Of a stretch of 64,000 nt of DNA, positions 40,801-50,690 are shown one piece after another. The position numbers were made by a program, and so were the translations under genes. Position 1 is the stretch's first letter, and every line of letters starts with the position of its first letter. The stretch comes from Hymenolepis diminuta. Its lineage: Eukaryota; Platyhelminthes; Cestoda; Cyclophyllidea; Hymenolepididae. Under the pieces are notes generated by a model, which was given only the letters and a program-made list of their open reading frames with translations, was not told the DNA's origin and did not search any database. The stretch is taken from NCBI GenBank assembly GCA_900708905.1, contig CAADRB010000010.1, positions 556,316 through 620,315 on the forward strand, read 5' to 3'.

Positions 40801-42677
40801 TAAAATCTGGATCAAGAGTTACTGAATACATCCTTACACTAATCGACAAAATCATCTATCGATTTAAACTATATCTGATACTCCTCGTCAGGGTGATCGC
40901 GGCGAACTCAGTTCACACCTAATGCAGGGCAAACCATACTTTGTCACCAGTGAACGAAATTTTATGTCTTTTTCGCCAAAGGTTATATTTCAAAAGTACG
41001 CCCTTCTTCTGCACTTTTCTCCAAAGTCATTCAAAATGACCAACTGGTTGAAGGGTCATATAACCTTTGAACTTTTACTTAAATGTCCTTATTTTGTGGT
41101 CAGTGCTGGACTTTACTTGTTTTTAATTTTATTTAAAATGAAGTAGTACTTTAGTTAACCCTAATGCGGAATGGTATTTTTATACAGACATGAAATTTGT
41201 TTATAAGTTACCCATGGCAAAGGAAAAACTCAAAATTTTGAGCCGATAGAAAGTGCCTGAATATGGGACACATTAAAATATTCCTAGTTGGGTTAAGAGA
41301 AGGGGATCAACTATAAGCATAAATTAAATTAAGGGCAAAAAGACCTTTGCAAAGTCAATCTTTAGATTCAGATTGTACTTTATTTCATATTCTAGCATTC
41401 ATATTTTGAAGGCTATAATTTGTCCCTTGTTTCCTGAGTGAATTGGCATTTGCGAAGTCCAGGGCTTACTGATCAGATGATTAATCTGGACTGTTGATCA
41501 AACCCTTTAATAGACGCGTTTTTTCTTTTAATAGCAAAGATACCTGTAGGATGGTAGAAATATGCAAGATTTAAACACAGTGGAACTCACTCATTTGATT
41601 CTTCCAAAAAATAATGATTGCAGTTTTTGTTCTCTAAATGGTTAAAAATTAAGATTCAGAATTTCAGTCAGGACATAGCTCAGTGAGTTCTATTAAGTTA
41701 AAGGCATCAGATGGTTTCAAAGCTGTAAATGTTAACTCATATCTCCTAAACACTACTTAAATGGAAGTGAGAATGGCGCAAATTCAGATTTTAGCATTCT
41801 TCTGACATCAGATAAGTCAGAACAAGATCGTAGAATATGTGACTATGAACCTAAAAGGGAATTCAAATCTCCGTTCATGAAAATCATCGAAATTTTCTCC
41901 CATTGTCTTAAACACTAGACTCAAAATAGAAATGAACTTCCCATACATTCTTAAAAGGTTAGGGATGAAGAGGAGCAAACTGAAGCTGCAAATATATTGC
42001 AACTTTTTAGGCAAGAAATTATATCACTGTATTTTCCTACCTCTTTTATAACTGTAAAATCTACACCTATGCATCATTATGTCCAGATAGTTTTTGTGAA
42101 CAAATATTGGGTAAAAATTTGAAACATAATCGGAAGAGCTTTTCAAAATGCCTTTTTGATATTTCTGTAGGAAGTAAGGGGAAAGAAGACCGAAAATCTA
42201 GGTCATGTGGGAAAGGTGTTTTCTTGTGCCGGTTTTCGGTCAGATTCATGTGGAAGGAAAAAATTGTCAAAATTTGATCCAAATTCTTTAATTGCAAATT
42301 TTCCAGAACCGTTGTTAAGGATATGGCAAATTCACCCATTATTTTTCCTAGAACCAAATTGTTCTTAACGCTCACTTTTATTAAAAGTAGCTGAATCAGA
42401 AAGTGTACATATCTACAGTCTCAGCCAGCCCTGGAACTCAATATTTGTAGAGCTAAACAGCCACTAGTAAAGATCTGACTTATTTTAATACTCTCACTAT
42501 TATCCCTCGAAGTAAAAACAATGTTTATCGTGATCTCTATGAAATCGATACTCCATTATGGCCCTAACATGCTGTCAAGCTTCAACGAAGAAAACTTCGC
42601 CTTTTGGCTGTTCGGAAGAGTCTTCTCAGTTCTTTATCCTGTCTTCTTTTGAGTTAAATGATACCAAGGAAAACTAT
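34900..42677. other. noncoding AT-rich DNA, no gene recognised
   Basis: Apart from the SINE-like piece at 37565 and two hairpins (38298-38319, 38637-38684), nothing is recognisable. The longest open frame (42067-42375, minus) has no known motif. Confidence 0.5.
37565..37645 (+). repeat. tRNA-derived SINE-like fragment (pair with 56346)
   Basis: AGTGGTCAAGTTGCACGTCT (A-box region) is followed by AAGGGTTATGAGATCA (degenerate B-box) and a CTGCACTTAGTG tail. About three quarters of the bases over some 40 positions match the copy at 56346. Confidence 0.4.
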
Positions 42678-42958
42678 GGTGAACCATTCGACTAAATCAA
42701 CTGGTCAACAAACTCTGAATGTCGTGGATATAAACTTACCCAAAAATCCAGGGGTTCAACATTGAAAAGCGCGATCTGAAAAGTTTGGGTATCACGAAGT
42801 GGAAAGTGGAAAATTCAATGCTCCAGTGATTCGAATAAAATAAGGCTCTCGACATTCTTACTTCGATTTGTATTCCTTATTCAGCCTTCCTCCACGCCCC
42901 TCGAGTTTCACCTATCTTGCTATTTCGCGGTTCAGTTGCTATCCCATGATTAAAATTT
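42678..42958 (-). repeat. family R dispersed repeat, full-length copy
   Basis: On the minus strand it runs from AAATTTTAATCATGGGATAG (42958) to TCCACGACATTCAGAGTTTG, TTGACCAGTTGATTTAGT and ATGGTTCACC (about 42678). Its central segment (42835-42864) matches the copy at 10804-10833. This is the best reference copy of about 280 bp. Confidence 0.5.
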
Positions 42959-42959
42959 G

Positions 42960-45589
42960 AAACAAGTTTTTACATTACCATAACTAATCATAATGATATT
43001 CACAGCATTCAAAAATAATTATTCTCGTTATTCTATTTGCGTGAATCAGTTTAATTTTATCCTTTTATCCTTTATGAAGTTTTAATTTCATCCTTCCTTG
43101 TCATCTACTGTGGTATTTTGACCTTTTCTTAATTGTACTTAGCAAATTACGATCACTAACAGAAAAAAATGGAGGTGCAATCTGAAATTTCTGAAGAAAA
43201 GCTTAAATTCCACTCCTTTTATGAAGCATTTTACTCAGTACTTTTTAGTTATGTCGTTCATATAATATGCGGATCATATCAAACTGACTTCCAGATCTGC
43301 AGATGCCCATCTATTACCGCTGTGCCACTTGTACACACTAAATGAGTTATTAGCATTTAGTGCGTATCAAACTCAGATCACTTTTGATTCTTGTGATTAC
43401 AAGTACCTCAATCTATTGAGATTAAAATGCAAATCTCCTATTCTTAGAAATCATTGAAGACAAAAATATGACCATTTAAAATTTAGGTCACTTTAAATCT
43501 CTCCCGTCTTATTTATAGGTACACTTGGTTGCCCGGAATGAATGCCTTATCTAAAACCGTTGGAAGCTGAGGTGACAAGAATTATTAGGCTCTTTTAAGA
43601 CCTTTTGGCCAATAGAAATGGAAAATTAGTACAAAGCTGAACTGTAGCTGCAATCCACAAAGAACAAATAGGAAAAAATATAAGATCTTGATAATTAAAT
43701 AAAAGCGATTATCAATTCATGACACTAGCAAAACGTTACTTTCAGCTTTTGCCTTCTTTTCTTTGAGCATTAACTGGAAAATATCGCAGTCAATACACCA
43801 TGAGTCGCTTTGAATGTTTTGCAAGATAAAAGCTTTTATGTGAAATTTTTGAAATAGAAATTTTCGATTGAAATAACTCAAGCTTTTCAATTGGTAAAAA
43901 AAGCCAATTTTACTTGGCTAAAGGAAGTGATTTTGCTCAATATATTTCATTTTCCTTATTTGTACTTGTGCTTGTACTCTTTCCTTTAGCTAAAATTATT
44001 AGTTTCAGTGCTTGAACCAATCGTAATAATATTCTCTGGACTTTATCATCTTTTTCTAATGGCAAAAATTTTCCGACTCTCTCCACTTTAATTTCAGATT
44101 TTGCTTTCACAGCAAAAGAGCATTAGGAAACTCGATTCATTTTGAAACTTAGAATGAAGACTCACTATCGTTATTGCTCAAGATAATGCCATTAAAAATT
44201 CAAATTTTAATTACAAGATAGAATCTGAACTGGGGAAATAGATAAATGATCCAGTTAGGAGTGAAACCGAGGATGGGAGAATTTAATGATGTCAGTGTGT
44301 GATTTGCGTTGTAAAATCCGAATGTTCCTAAACTCACTTTACATGGTTTGGCCCTTGGGTGCTTCAATGAGTACCATATTCGGAGTTGTTAGCCCAGTTT
44401 ATTCAGGCAAATTTTTTGTTCATGCGACTTTGATTCAGTTATGCATTCTTAAAGCTATGAGCAGATGGATTTGGCTGACATAAGCCTTTTAAACATGAAG
44501 AGTCCAATAAAGTTTGTTCAACATTTAGAATCGTTATTATGCATTTATCAATCCCAGCTTTTCCACCGATTATTACAATCAGGACATGGAGTTAAAATCT
44601 GTCCTGCTTTAATAATACTCCAGTCAACAGAAATATAGGAAGAATTTTTTGGTGTGAAGTACTTAATAATGTTTCTCACAAACCATTAGAAAACAATTAG
44701 AGCCATTATATTGGCATATCCCGAGTCAAGAATGAAACAACTATTAACTTTGCGAGGCAAAATCACTTTTAATGGTTCGTCTGCCATTTAACTATTCTTA
44801 TAACTGTCTTTTAAAATCGGCTGTAAAAAATTCACGTTCTTCAAATTGGTGCGCATGTTCTACCACTAAACACTTTAAATCATTGCTTATCACCTCTCTT
44901 ACTTATTACTGATCCAGAGCAGTTCACTTTCTAGAGGTCAGAAGATTAGTCCTGCGTATATATATCTAGTTGAAAAAGTCTCACAGAAAAGTGCTAATGA
45001 GGTAAAAATTCATTTCAGACAACTGCAAAATCCGACCGCTTCAAGATTAACCAACACACGCCTCCGAACCGAAGAAAGTCAGTTTTTGTCAGATATCCAA
45101 ACCATTAGAGCCGTAGAAGCACCTGCTCAACTAATGTGCAGTACAGTAGCGGCATATTTCATTAGGCTCTGAGCTGACCACACACACTCCCCATACGTCA
45201 GTCCTCATTGTGCCATTACTCATTTCACTCCCACCTCTCTCACAAATCTTTTATCTTATCCTTCAACTGGAGCTCACTGATCTCCATTCAGAAACACCAT
45301 TGCTAGTGATCTCAAAAATAAACACCATACATTCTGTCCCAAAACTAGACGTATTGACTATCCGTACCCACGCTCTCACCTTTTCCCAGGGTCCTGGCTC
45401 CAGTGGCTTCAGTCTATTATAATTAAACCAGTTATTACTATTAATAAAAAACTATCTCGTTCATGGTTTTAAACGCCAATACTTTTCAGCCACGCGATTG
45501 AAAAGTGAAAAGCCATTCTCATCTGGCCACACATTATAACCCTACCATTTCTCTTACTGTTATTAAATAGTTCTTAAGACTGATGTGGA
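42960..45589. other. downstream flank of Robo, no gene recognised
   Basis: It holds the tRNA-like piece at 43265 with an adjacent 9-bp perfect hairpin (43336-43362). The part above 45.0 kb is somewhat richer in C and could belong to a longer Robo 3'UTR. Confidence 0.4.
43265..43334 (-). repeat. tRNA-like sequence (SINE head or pseudo-tRNA)
   Basis: The minus strand reads TGGCACAGCGG (good A-box, 43327-43317), then a plausible anticodon-arm region around CATCTGCAGATCTGG, then AGTTTGATATGATCC (B-box-like, 43285-43271). The ends do not pair as an acceptor stem, so it is probably not a working tRNA. Confidence 0.35.
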
Positions 45590-45832
45590 AGATAGATGTA
45601 TATTTTGTCTAGATTTATGTACATAATAAACACATCAAACCGCAAGAAGTAGCCATCACACAGGACAAAGTTATTTGCAGATCGGTCAGAATAGAAGAGA
45701 AGGGTCGGAGGTGTGAAGAAGAGGAGGGCGAGATCATAAAGGGACTCAAAGTAGCTGTTCGTTTATGTCTTTCTGTGTTTTAAATACAACTCAGAGAAAG
45801 AAAGAGAATACAGCCAAGCGAATTATCACTGC
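45590..45832 (-). other. probable Robo 3'UTR
   Basis: Downstream of the TGA the minus strand is CU-rich (opposite 45688-45733) and contains CATAAA-type and AATATA-type variant polyadenylation signals between about 45606 and 45625. No canonical AATAAA is seen close to the stop, so the 3' end is uncertain and could extend further toward 45.2 kb. Confidence 0.35.
45616..45623 (-). promoter_or_regulatory. Pumilio-type response element in the Robo 3'UTR
   Basis: The minus strand reads TGTACATA, an exact match to the UGUANAUA core bound by Pumilio/PUF proteins, about 210 nt after the Robo stop. The RNA context continues AAAUC. An 8-mer can occur by chance, but its place in the presumed 3'UTR of a neuronal receptor fits post-transcriptional control. 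Confidence 0.35.
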
Positions 45833-48800
45833 TCAAAATACCGGAGTATGCATACCTCCATTAGCAGGAATCTGAGCTGTCATTTGGTTTTGATGCATTG
45901 GTAGTGGTGGTGGTGGCAGAGGTGGTGTAGAGGTAGGCATACACAGCTCATATTCAGCGAAAGTAGGAGGAATCTGTGGGTTGGGAGGTATGTTCCTGGG
46001 GATGGTTTTCCTCCGGGAGACATGCTGCTGATTTTGTTGGTGAGAAAGATAATCATCTTCAGCTCCTGTGGTAGTTCCAGAACTTGAGCGTGAGAGATAT
46101 TGTTGTGGACGAGCTGAATATCTTTGTGGACTATGCATGTTCATCATGGGAAGATGTCCGGACCCTCCTGTATTCGATGACATGTCAGAGGGAGTCCGAC
46201 TTCCAGGAGACATTGCGTTCGCTTTCTGAACTTCAGTATTGATCAGAGATGCAGTGGCATAAGGCGTGACACTAGAACTCATATTATCCATTGAAATATT
46301 TCCATTCTGACAGCCGAGTTGTGCCACTGGTGCAACTAATGGCAGCCCAGTAGAGGTTTTGGGACTATTTTCAATCAGTGATGCAGAAAAGACGCTACTA
46401 TTTGAAATCTCAGCTGGGCGGTAGTCAACAAATGGATACTCTATATGTTGGGTTGGTACGTGAGAAAAGAACTGAGAGGGGGAGAAATCTGAGTGCTGAT
46501 TGGGAATTCCCTCTTCGTAGGGATGTTGACGATGATTCATAGTGGGATTACAACTTCCTCCAGTAGAAGAACTATTAGTACTCGCGATCGTAGTAGTAGT
46601 ATTCTGCTGAGTAGAAGTTGTGGGCGCTTTCAGAGCTAAATCACTTCCATGCGTACATTCCATTTCACTAGCACCACCGGAGATTGAATGAGGTTTGCTA
46701 ATGGGTAGAAGATTATAGGCTTCTTTCGAATTCATTCCACTGCATTTTCGAGCCAAATCTTCACTAAAACCTTCTGCCGCAGATGGCGGATACCGCTGTT
46801 TGGTTTGAGTTCTCTGACGAAGGCAGAAAATGACCCCAAAGAACATTACCAGAAGCCAAATCACCAGCACACCAACTACAATTCCGATGATCCACGGTTG
46901 AAGCTGAATATATCCATTATTAGCATCAGTAGAAGGTGAGCTATCACTTATTATTCCTCCTTCAGAAACAGAAAAGTTGATGGGGATGCTTTTAGAACTA
47001 CTACCTCGACAGTTCACGGCTGTCATTTGGAGATGATAAATCTCTCCCGTTTTCAAACCACTCACAACTCCAGTAGTATCTCCATAACTAAACTTTAGCT
47101 CCCTCTTATCATCCTGAGCCGCATTAAAAACATAAACCACAAAACCTGTTAGAAGTCCGTTCCATGAATCTGTAGGAGGAACAGTCCAGGAGATTTCCAC
47201 ACTATGATTCGACATCTTTTTCACCCCAATTATCTGTGGTGGTGCAGAGGGGGCATCTTCTTGAGTTAAAAAAAGAGAGCTTTCATTATTACTTCGCCTT
47301 GGATAGACGGTATTGGGCTGAACAAGAAGGGAATAGCATCGGAAAGGTTTCAAATGTGTAATAGTTGTAGACCAAGAGGAACCGAAATCATGAGCTTGAT
47401 CTATTGGAACATCGGCGAACATTTCTGGCTCTTGGTGTGGAACAAGTGAAACTCCTTGGGTGTCTCTCAAAGAAGCTGTGTTGAGCTTTTGCTGATATAT
47501 ATTTAAACGTGTCTTAATTGAATCTCCAGATCGAAGACTACAAAACGTAGAATCGTGAAGATAAGCGGAAATGCATTTAGTGAGAGGGACTTCTTTATAG
47601 CGAACAGAAAATCCTGTAACTGCAGGAATAGCATCTACCGGATTTTCCAAACTCCAAATCACTCGTGCTGATGTTGATGAGATTACTTGCAGAAGCATTC
47701 TTTCCAGTCTGATTACATTAGACACCCCTGCTGATTGCTGGTCATGTCCGTACTGCATTTGAATGGGTCCCAGGGGTGCACTAGCCCATCCAACTCTACC
47801 GTCGATCCACCTCGGCCGAATCAAAAAGTAATAAGCAGAGTTCGGCTGAAGAGGTTCCAATCTGATGGCGTTTCTCGGCCAAGACTCTTGCAATACTTGC
47901 CAACCAAAATCAGCTTCCGCGGTATGGAACATTTCAATCCAATAAGAAACCTGATTAGTATCATGGATATTCGGAGGATTCCACATCAAAGTAACGGAAT
48001 TTGCTGTCTGGTTCTGAACTCTAAGATTCTCTGGTGGTGAAAGGGGGTCAGTTGGTTCTGTCACTAACGATGGCTGGCTATCCGGAGGTAGAACCAGCAA
48101 ACTTGACGTCCAGTTTGATTGCATATAGGGACCGTTGTTTGCCTGGAAGAAACATGTATAATTTCCAGTATCTTCTACCATAACCGCTTCAATCTTCAAT
48201 CCACCTCCTGGAAGAAGTGAGAATCTTGGATCACGGTCCCGGTGGATAAATTCAATTCTCTCCTGAAGACCTCCAGTTGACCTTGTACCCCTGACCCAGA
48301 AGATATTTGACTGCTTTGACTCAAAATCTCTCTCCATTACGTCAAAGCCTGTTTCTGGTTCACGAGTAATCCCAACTTCACAGTCAAGTATCACGGTATC
48401 CCCAGCCAGTCTGGTTTGATTAGCCGGTGGCAAATTGATGACTGGAGGAAGTGGAAGTGCATCCTTGGGTGTTAATCGAGGAAATACTCTCAAAACGGCC
48501 TTTCGAGTGACTGGCCCAACATCAAAATCAACTGTGCATTGATAGATTCCACTATCTCCTAGGCGCACACTTCGAATATGCAGATCACCCTGTTCACTCA
48601 CAGAGATATTACCAATATGATCATTCGGAAAGACAGACATTTGGTTGGGTAGATCCCAGTAGGATGAGAATTTATGAGACCCCGAGGTGCGACAAAGGAA
48701 AACTACCGAATCGCCCTCAGTAGCATTCTGATCAGTAGGGAATTGGGGGAAAACGGGTTTTAGAACAGCAGACACTAAGAGCCTTGCTTCGGCTGTGCTC

Positions 48801-49675
48801 GACCCATCAGCACTAACACAGATATATTTGCCAGAGTCTGAGAGCTGAACATTTCGGATTGTCATGGAGTTAGGGGACAGTTGTACTCGTTGAGCATCGA
48901 AAAGGTGTTCACCATTATCACGTCTCCAAGAAACAGGTTTAGAGTCGGAAGCTTGACAATGAAAAGTAACTGATGAACCAACGGTTGCTTTATTATCCCT
49001 AGGTTTCTGGAGAAATCTAACAGCCTTTCGTTTTACATGTAAAATTGCAGCAGGTGATATTCGTTCTCCAGCAGCATTCTTTGCTCTGCAAGCATATGTT
49101 CCAGTGTGTTGAAGCTTTGCTTCTCGAATATGTAGATCTCCTTCAGGACTAATCGAACCCCAGTCTGGTGGAATTTGAGCGTTATTAAGAAGCCATTCAA
49201 TTGTTGGGGCTGGATTTCCTCTAGGTGGTTGACATTCTAGCAGAACAATATCTCCTTCTTCTGCCGTTCTATCAATTGGAAATCTCGGAAAATCATGTTC
49301 GAGATACGCCAATGCTCCATGCACCACTGGACTGACAACCCAGCTAACTGTATTTGAAATATTGCAGTAGACGGAGTAAATTCGTTTCTCTTCAGGATCT
49401 GCAATGGTCAGTCGACCAAGATACTGATTGATGTGTATATTAGCGGCAGTCTCATCAATAGGTTTTAGCGTATTTGCATCAAACCATGAGATATGTGGTT
49501 CAGGAAAACCCGTTCCTTTGCAAGAGAATTCCAAATTTCCTTCTACCGGAAAAGTATCTTCAGGAGCTAGTAAAATTTGTGGAGGAGAACCATTTCCTGT
49601 ACTGGCTCTGATAGGGAAACAAGTCGGCAGGAGGAGGATGAGTAGAAAAGATGTTGTTTCAAGGATATTTGACAT
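45833..49675 (-). CDS. robo: Roundabout (Robo) family axon-guidance receptor, single uninterrupted coding exon
   Basis: Robo is a plasma-membrane receptor for secreted Slit that mediates repulsive guidance of axons and migrating cells. The 1280-residue product has a signal peptide (about 1-24) and five Ig domains with paired cysteines C52/C104, C148/C196, C240/C286, C328/C380 and C432/C508 and core W64, W161, W250, W340 and W460. Three FN3 domains follow (about 543-640, 650-806, 807-905), then a membrane span (928-951) and a 329-residue tail. The Ig1-Ig2 junction, the ECQPPRGNPAPTIEW signature and the EDAPSAPPQ entry to FN3-3 are Robo hallmarks. The tail carries TPYATASLI (1137-1145, CC1-like) and TPPLPPPPLP (1250-1259, CC2-like, Ena/VASP-type). 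Ten N-glycosylation sequons lie in the ectodomain. The start is the first ATG (AAAGATG context); 18 further upstream codons begin at TTG and run across a splice acceptor, so I excluded them. The five-Ig/three-FN3 layout excludes Turtle (two FN3). Odd points: no intron in the coding region, and long inserts in Ig5 and FN3-2. Confidence 0.95.
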   Translation of the reverse strand: MSNILETTSFLLILLLPTCFPIRASTGNGSPPQILLAPEDTFPVEGNLEFSCKGTGFPEPHISWFDANTLKPIDETAANIHINQYLGRLTIADPEEKRIYSVYCNISNTVSWVVSPVVHGALAYLEHDFPRFPIDRTAEEGDIVLLECQPPRGNPAPTIEWLLNNAQIPPDWGSISPEGDLHIREAKLQHTGTYACRAKNAAGERISPAAILHVKRKAVRFLQKPRDNKATVGSSVTFHCQASDSKPVSWRRDNGEHLFDAQRVQLSPNSMTIRNVQLSDSGKYICVSADGSSTAEARLLVSAVLKPVFPQFPTDQNATEGDSVVFLCRTSGSHKFSSYWDLPNQMSVFPNDHIGNISVSEQGDLHIRSVRLGDSGIYQCTVDFDVGPVTRKAVLRVFPRLTPKDALPLPPVINLPPANQTRLAGDTVILDCEVGITREPETGFDVMERDFESKQSNIFWVRGTRSTGGLQERIEFIHRDRDPRFSLLPGGGLKIEAVMVEDTGNYTCFFQANNGPYMQSNWTSSLLVLPPDSQPSLVTEPTDPLSPPENLRVQNQTANSVTLMWNPPNIHDTNQVSYWIEMFHTAEADFGWQVLQESWPRNAIRLEPLQPNSAYYFLIRPRWIDGRVGWASAPLGPIQMQYGHDQQSAGVSNVIRLERMLLQVISSTSARVIWSLENPVDAIPAVTGFSVRYKEVPLTKCISAYLHDSTFCSLRSGDSIKTRLNIYQQKLNTASLRDTQGVSLVPHQEPEMFADVPIDQAHDFGSSWSTTITHLKPFRCYSLLVQPNTVYPRRSNNESSLFLTQEDAPSAPPQIIGVKKMSNHSVEISWTVPPTDSWNGLLTGFVVYVFNAAQDDKRELKFSYGDTTGVVSGLKTGEIYHLQMTAVNCRGSSSKSIPINFSVSEGGIISDSSPSTDANNGYIQLQPWIIGIVVGVLVIWLLVMFFGVIFCLRQRTQTKQRYPPSAAEGFSEDLARKCSGMNSKEAYNLLPISKPHSISGGASEMECTHGSDLALKAPTTSTQQNTTTTIASTNSSSTGGSCNPTMNHRQHPYEEGIPNQHSDFSPSQFFSHVPTQHIEYPFVDYRPAEISNSSVFSASLIENSPKTSTGLPLVAPVAQLGCQNGNISMDNMSSSVTPYATASLINTEVQKANAMSPGSRTPSDMSSNTGGSGHLPMMNMHSPQRYSARPQQYLSRSSSGTTTGAEDDYLSHQQNQQHVSRRKTIPRNIPPNPQIPPTFAEYELCMPTSTPPLPPPPLPMHQNQMTAQIPANGGMHTPVF

Positions 49676-49720
49676 CTTTATCTGACGTATTGCATGACTT
49701 GTATCTAAAATGAATATAAA
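49676..49720 (-). promoter_or_regulatory. 3' splice acceptor and short 5'UTR just upstream of the Robo ATG
   Basis: On the minus strand TTTATATTCATTTTAG ends at 49705, 29 nt before the first ATG at 49675. It is a pyrimidine/AT-rich tract ending in TTTTAG, a typical animal acceptor. The open frame continues across it only through non-ATG codons. This supports starting the protein at 49675. The site may join an upstream 5'UTR exon by cis-splicing or, if the organism is a flatworm, accept a spliced leader. The sequence alone cannot decide between these. Confidence 0.55.
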
Positions 49721-50459
49721 GAGGTTCAAGTAGAGTTTTGGTGAAGGATATATGTCTCAATTCATCATAATGAAAGACCTGGAAAAAATGCAAATGAGGT
49801 TCAACAAATGGATGGTAGCCTTCAAGTAAGAGGGACGGTATACCGACATCATTTATGGATAAGTAGGTGGTCCTAATTTGCAATTCAAATATCAGTAATT
49901 TATTTTACCTGATTCCGAAAATTAGTCAACTTTCCGTCTTCCTACGAATGCCTACGTTGTCTGTCTAAAATGCATAGACTTTTGATAGTTCATACTGTCA
50001 TTTCATATGCGAAAGGTAATGATTTTTGCTATCCCCAAACGGTACATCCCTTAAAGCATATGTTTTCACCCTCAAATACGCATTATTTTGGTAAGGAAAT
50101 AGAGTTAATTTTACTAGGCAGAGCAAACGAACAGTCTAACGCGAGTGAGAGCTAATTTGCACATTGAAAAACGGAAATTATAAGAAGACTGATTTGTAAC
50201 GCCAGGTTCAAAACTGGACTAAATTTAATGGCGGTGCATTGTTTTTTAAAAATGATAATGGATAAGTTTTTCTGTCCTAAGCAACAGGATTTTGGGGTAA
50301 AGTCAGTAATGAGCACAGAGTAACAACATCCGAATTCACAGCAAAAAGGCATTAGCATATATTCACTCACAATTGCAGACAACAACCAGCGTGTTGGCGG
50401 TAAAGAAAACCAGAATCTTGCCAAATAGCGCTCTGGAGCCCAATAAGCTCTCAAGTTAC
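49705..50459 (-). other. candidate 5'UTR intron of Robo
   Basis: On the minus strand a donor AACAG|GTAACT lies at 50460/50459 and the acceptor at 49706/49705. Together they would define a GT-AG intron of about 755 nt immediately before the coding exon. The open frame at 50152-50469 in this interval begins with GTG and resembles no protein I recognise. An alternative donor further upstream (55254/55253, CCTG|GTGAGT) would make a 5.5 kb intron instead. This is inference from splice motifs only. Confidence 0.3.
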
Positions 50460-50614
50460 CTGTTAACACGATTCAAAAATTCACTTTGAAAATTCACTTG
50501 TTGTATACACTTTCGCGGGAGCTTGTGAAGATTCACACGCTTCAGCAACAGCAACGTTGTTGCGACCACCACGCAAACCAACCAAACAGGTTTCCCAAGG
50601 ATAGCTGCCCTCTA

Positions 50615-50690
50615 AATCCCCAATTAGTCATGCAACGTCCTCTTTTAAACCCCACCTAACCAACATCCCATCCCACCCCCTGTTTTGGCG
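50615..50690 (-). promoter_or_regulatory. candidate proximal Robo promoter: GT-box and TATA-like element
   Basis: Read on the minus strand, the block has a G-rich GT-box (GGGGGTGGGATGGG, 50680-50667), followed 18 nt later by a TATA-like TTTAAAAG (50649-50642). This is a standard core-promoter order pointing toward the Robo gene. Transcription would then begin near 50615, and the 5'UTR exon would end at the donor at 50460. The surrounding 50.5-50.9 kb is clearly richer in G and C than the flanks. No start-site data are available, so this is a candidate only. Confidence 0.3.

Noticed and set aside
42067..42375. 102-codon minus-strand frame
   Set aside because: No recognisable motif, no supporting splice or promoter signals, and chance length.
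42678..42958. Family R as a known taeniid TRIM LTR
   Set aside because: Similar length, but no paired terminal repeats or internal region are seen and no reference sequence is available to compare.
47735..48040. 101-codon plus-strand frame inside the Robo gene (and another at 49428-49685)
   Set aside because: Antisense shadows of the Robo coding sequence with no domain of their own.
49676..49729. 18 extra N-terminal codons upstream of the first Robo ATG
   Set aside because: They begin with TTG, not ATG, and cross a strong splice acceptor; the true signal peptide starts at the ATG at 49675.
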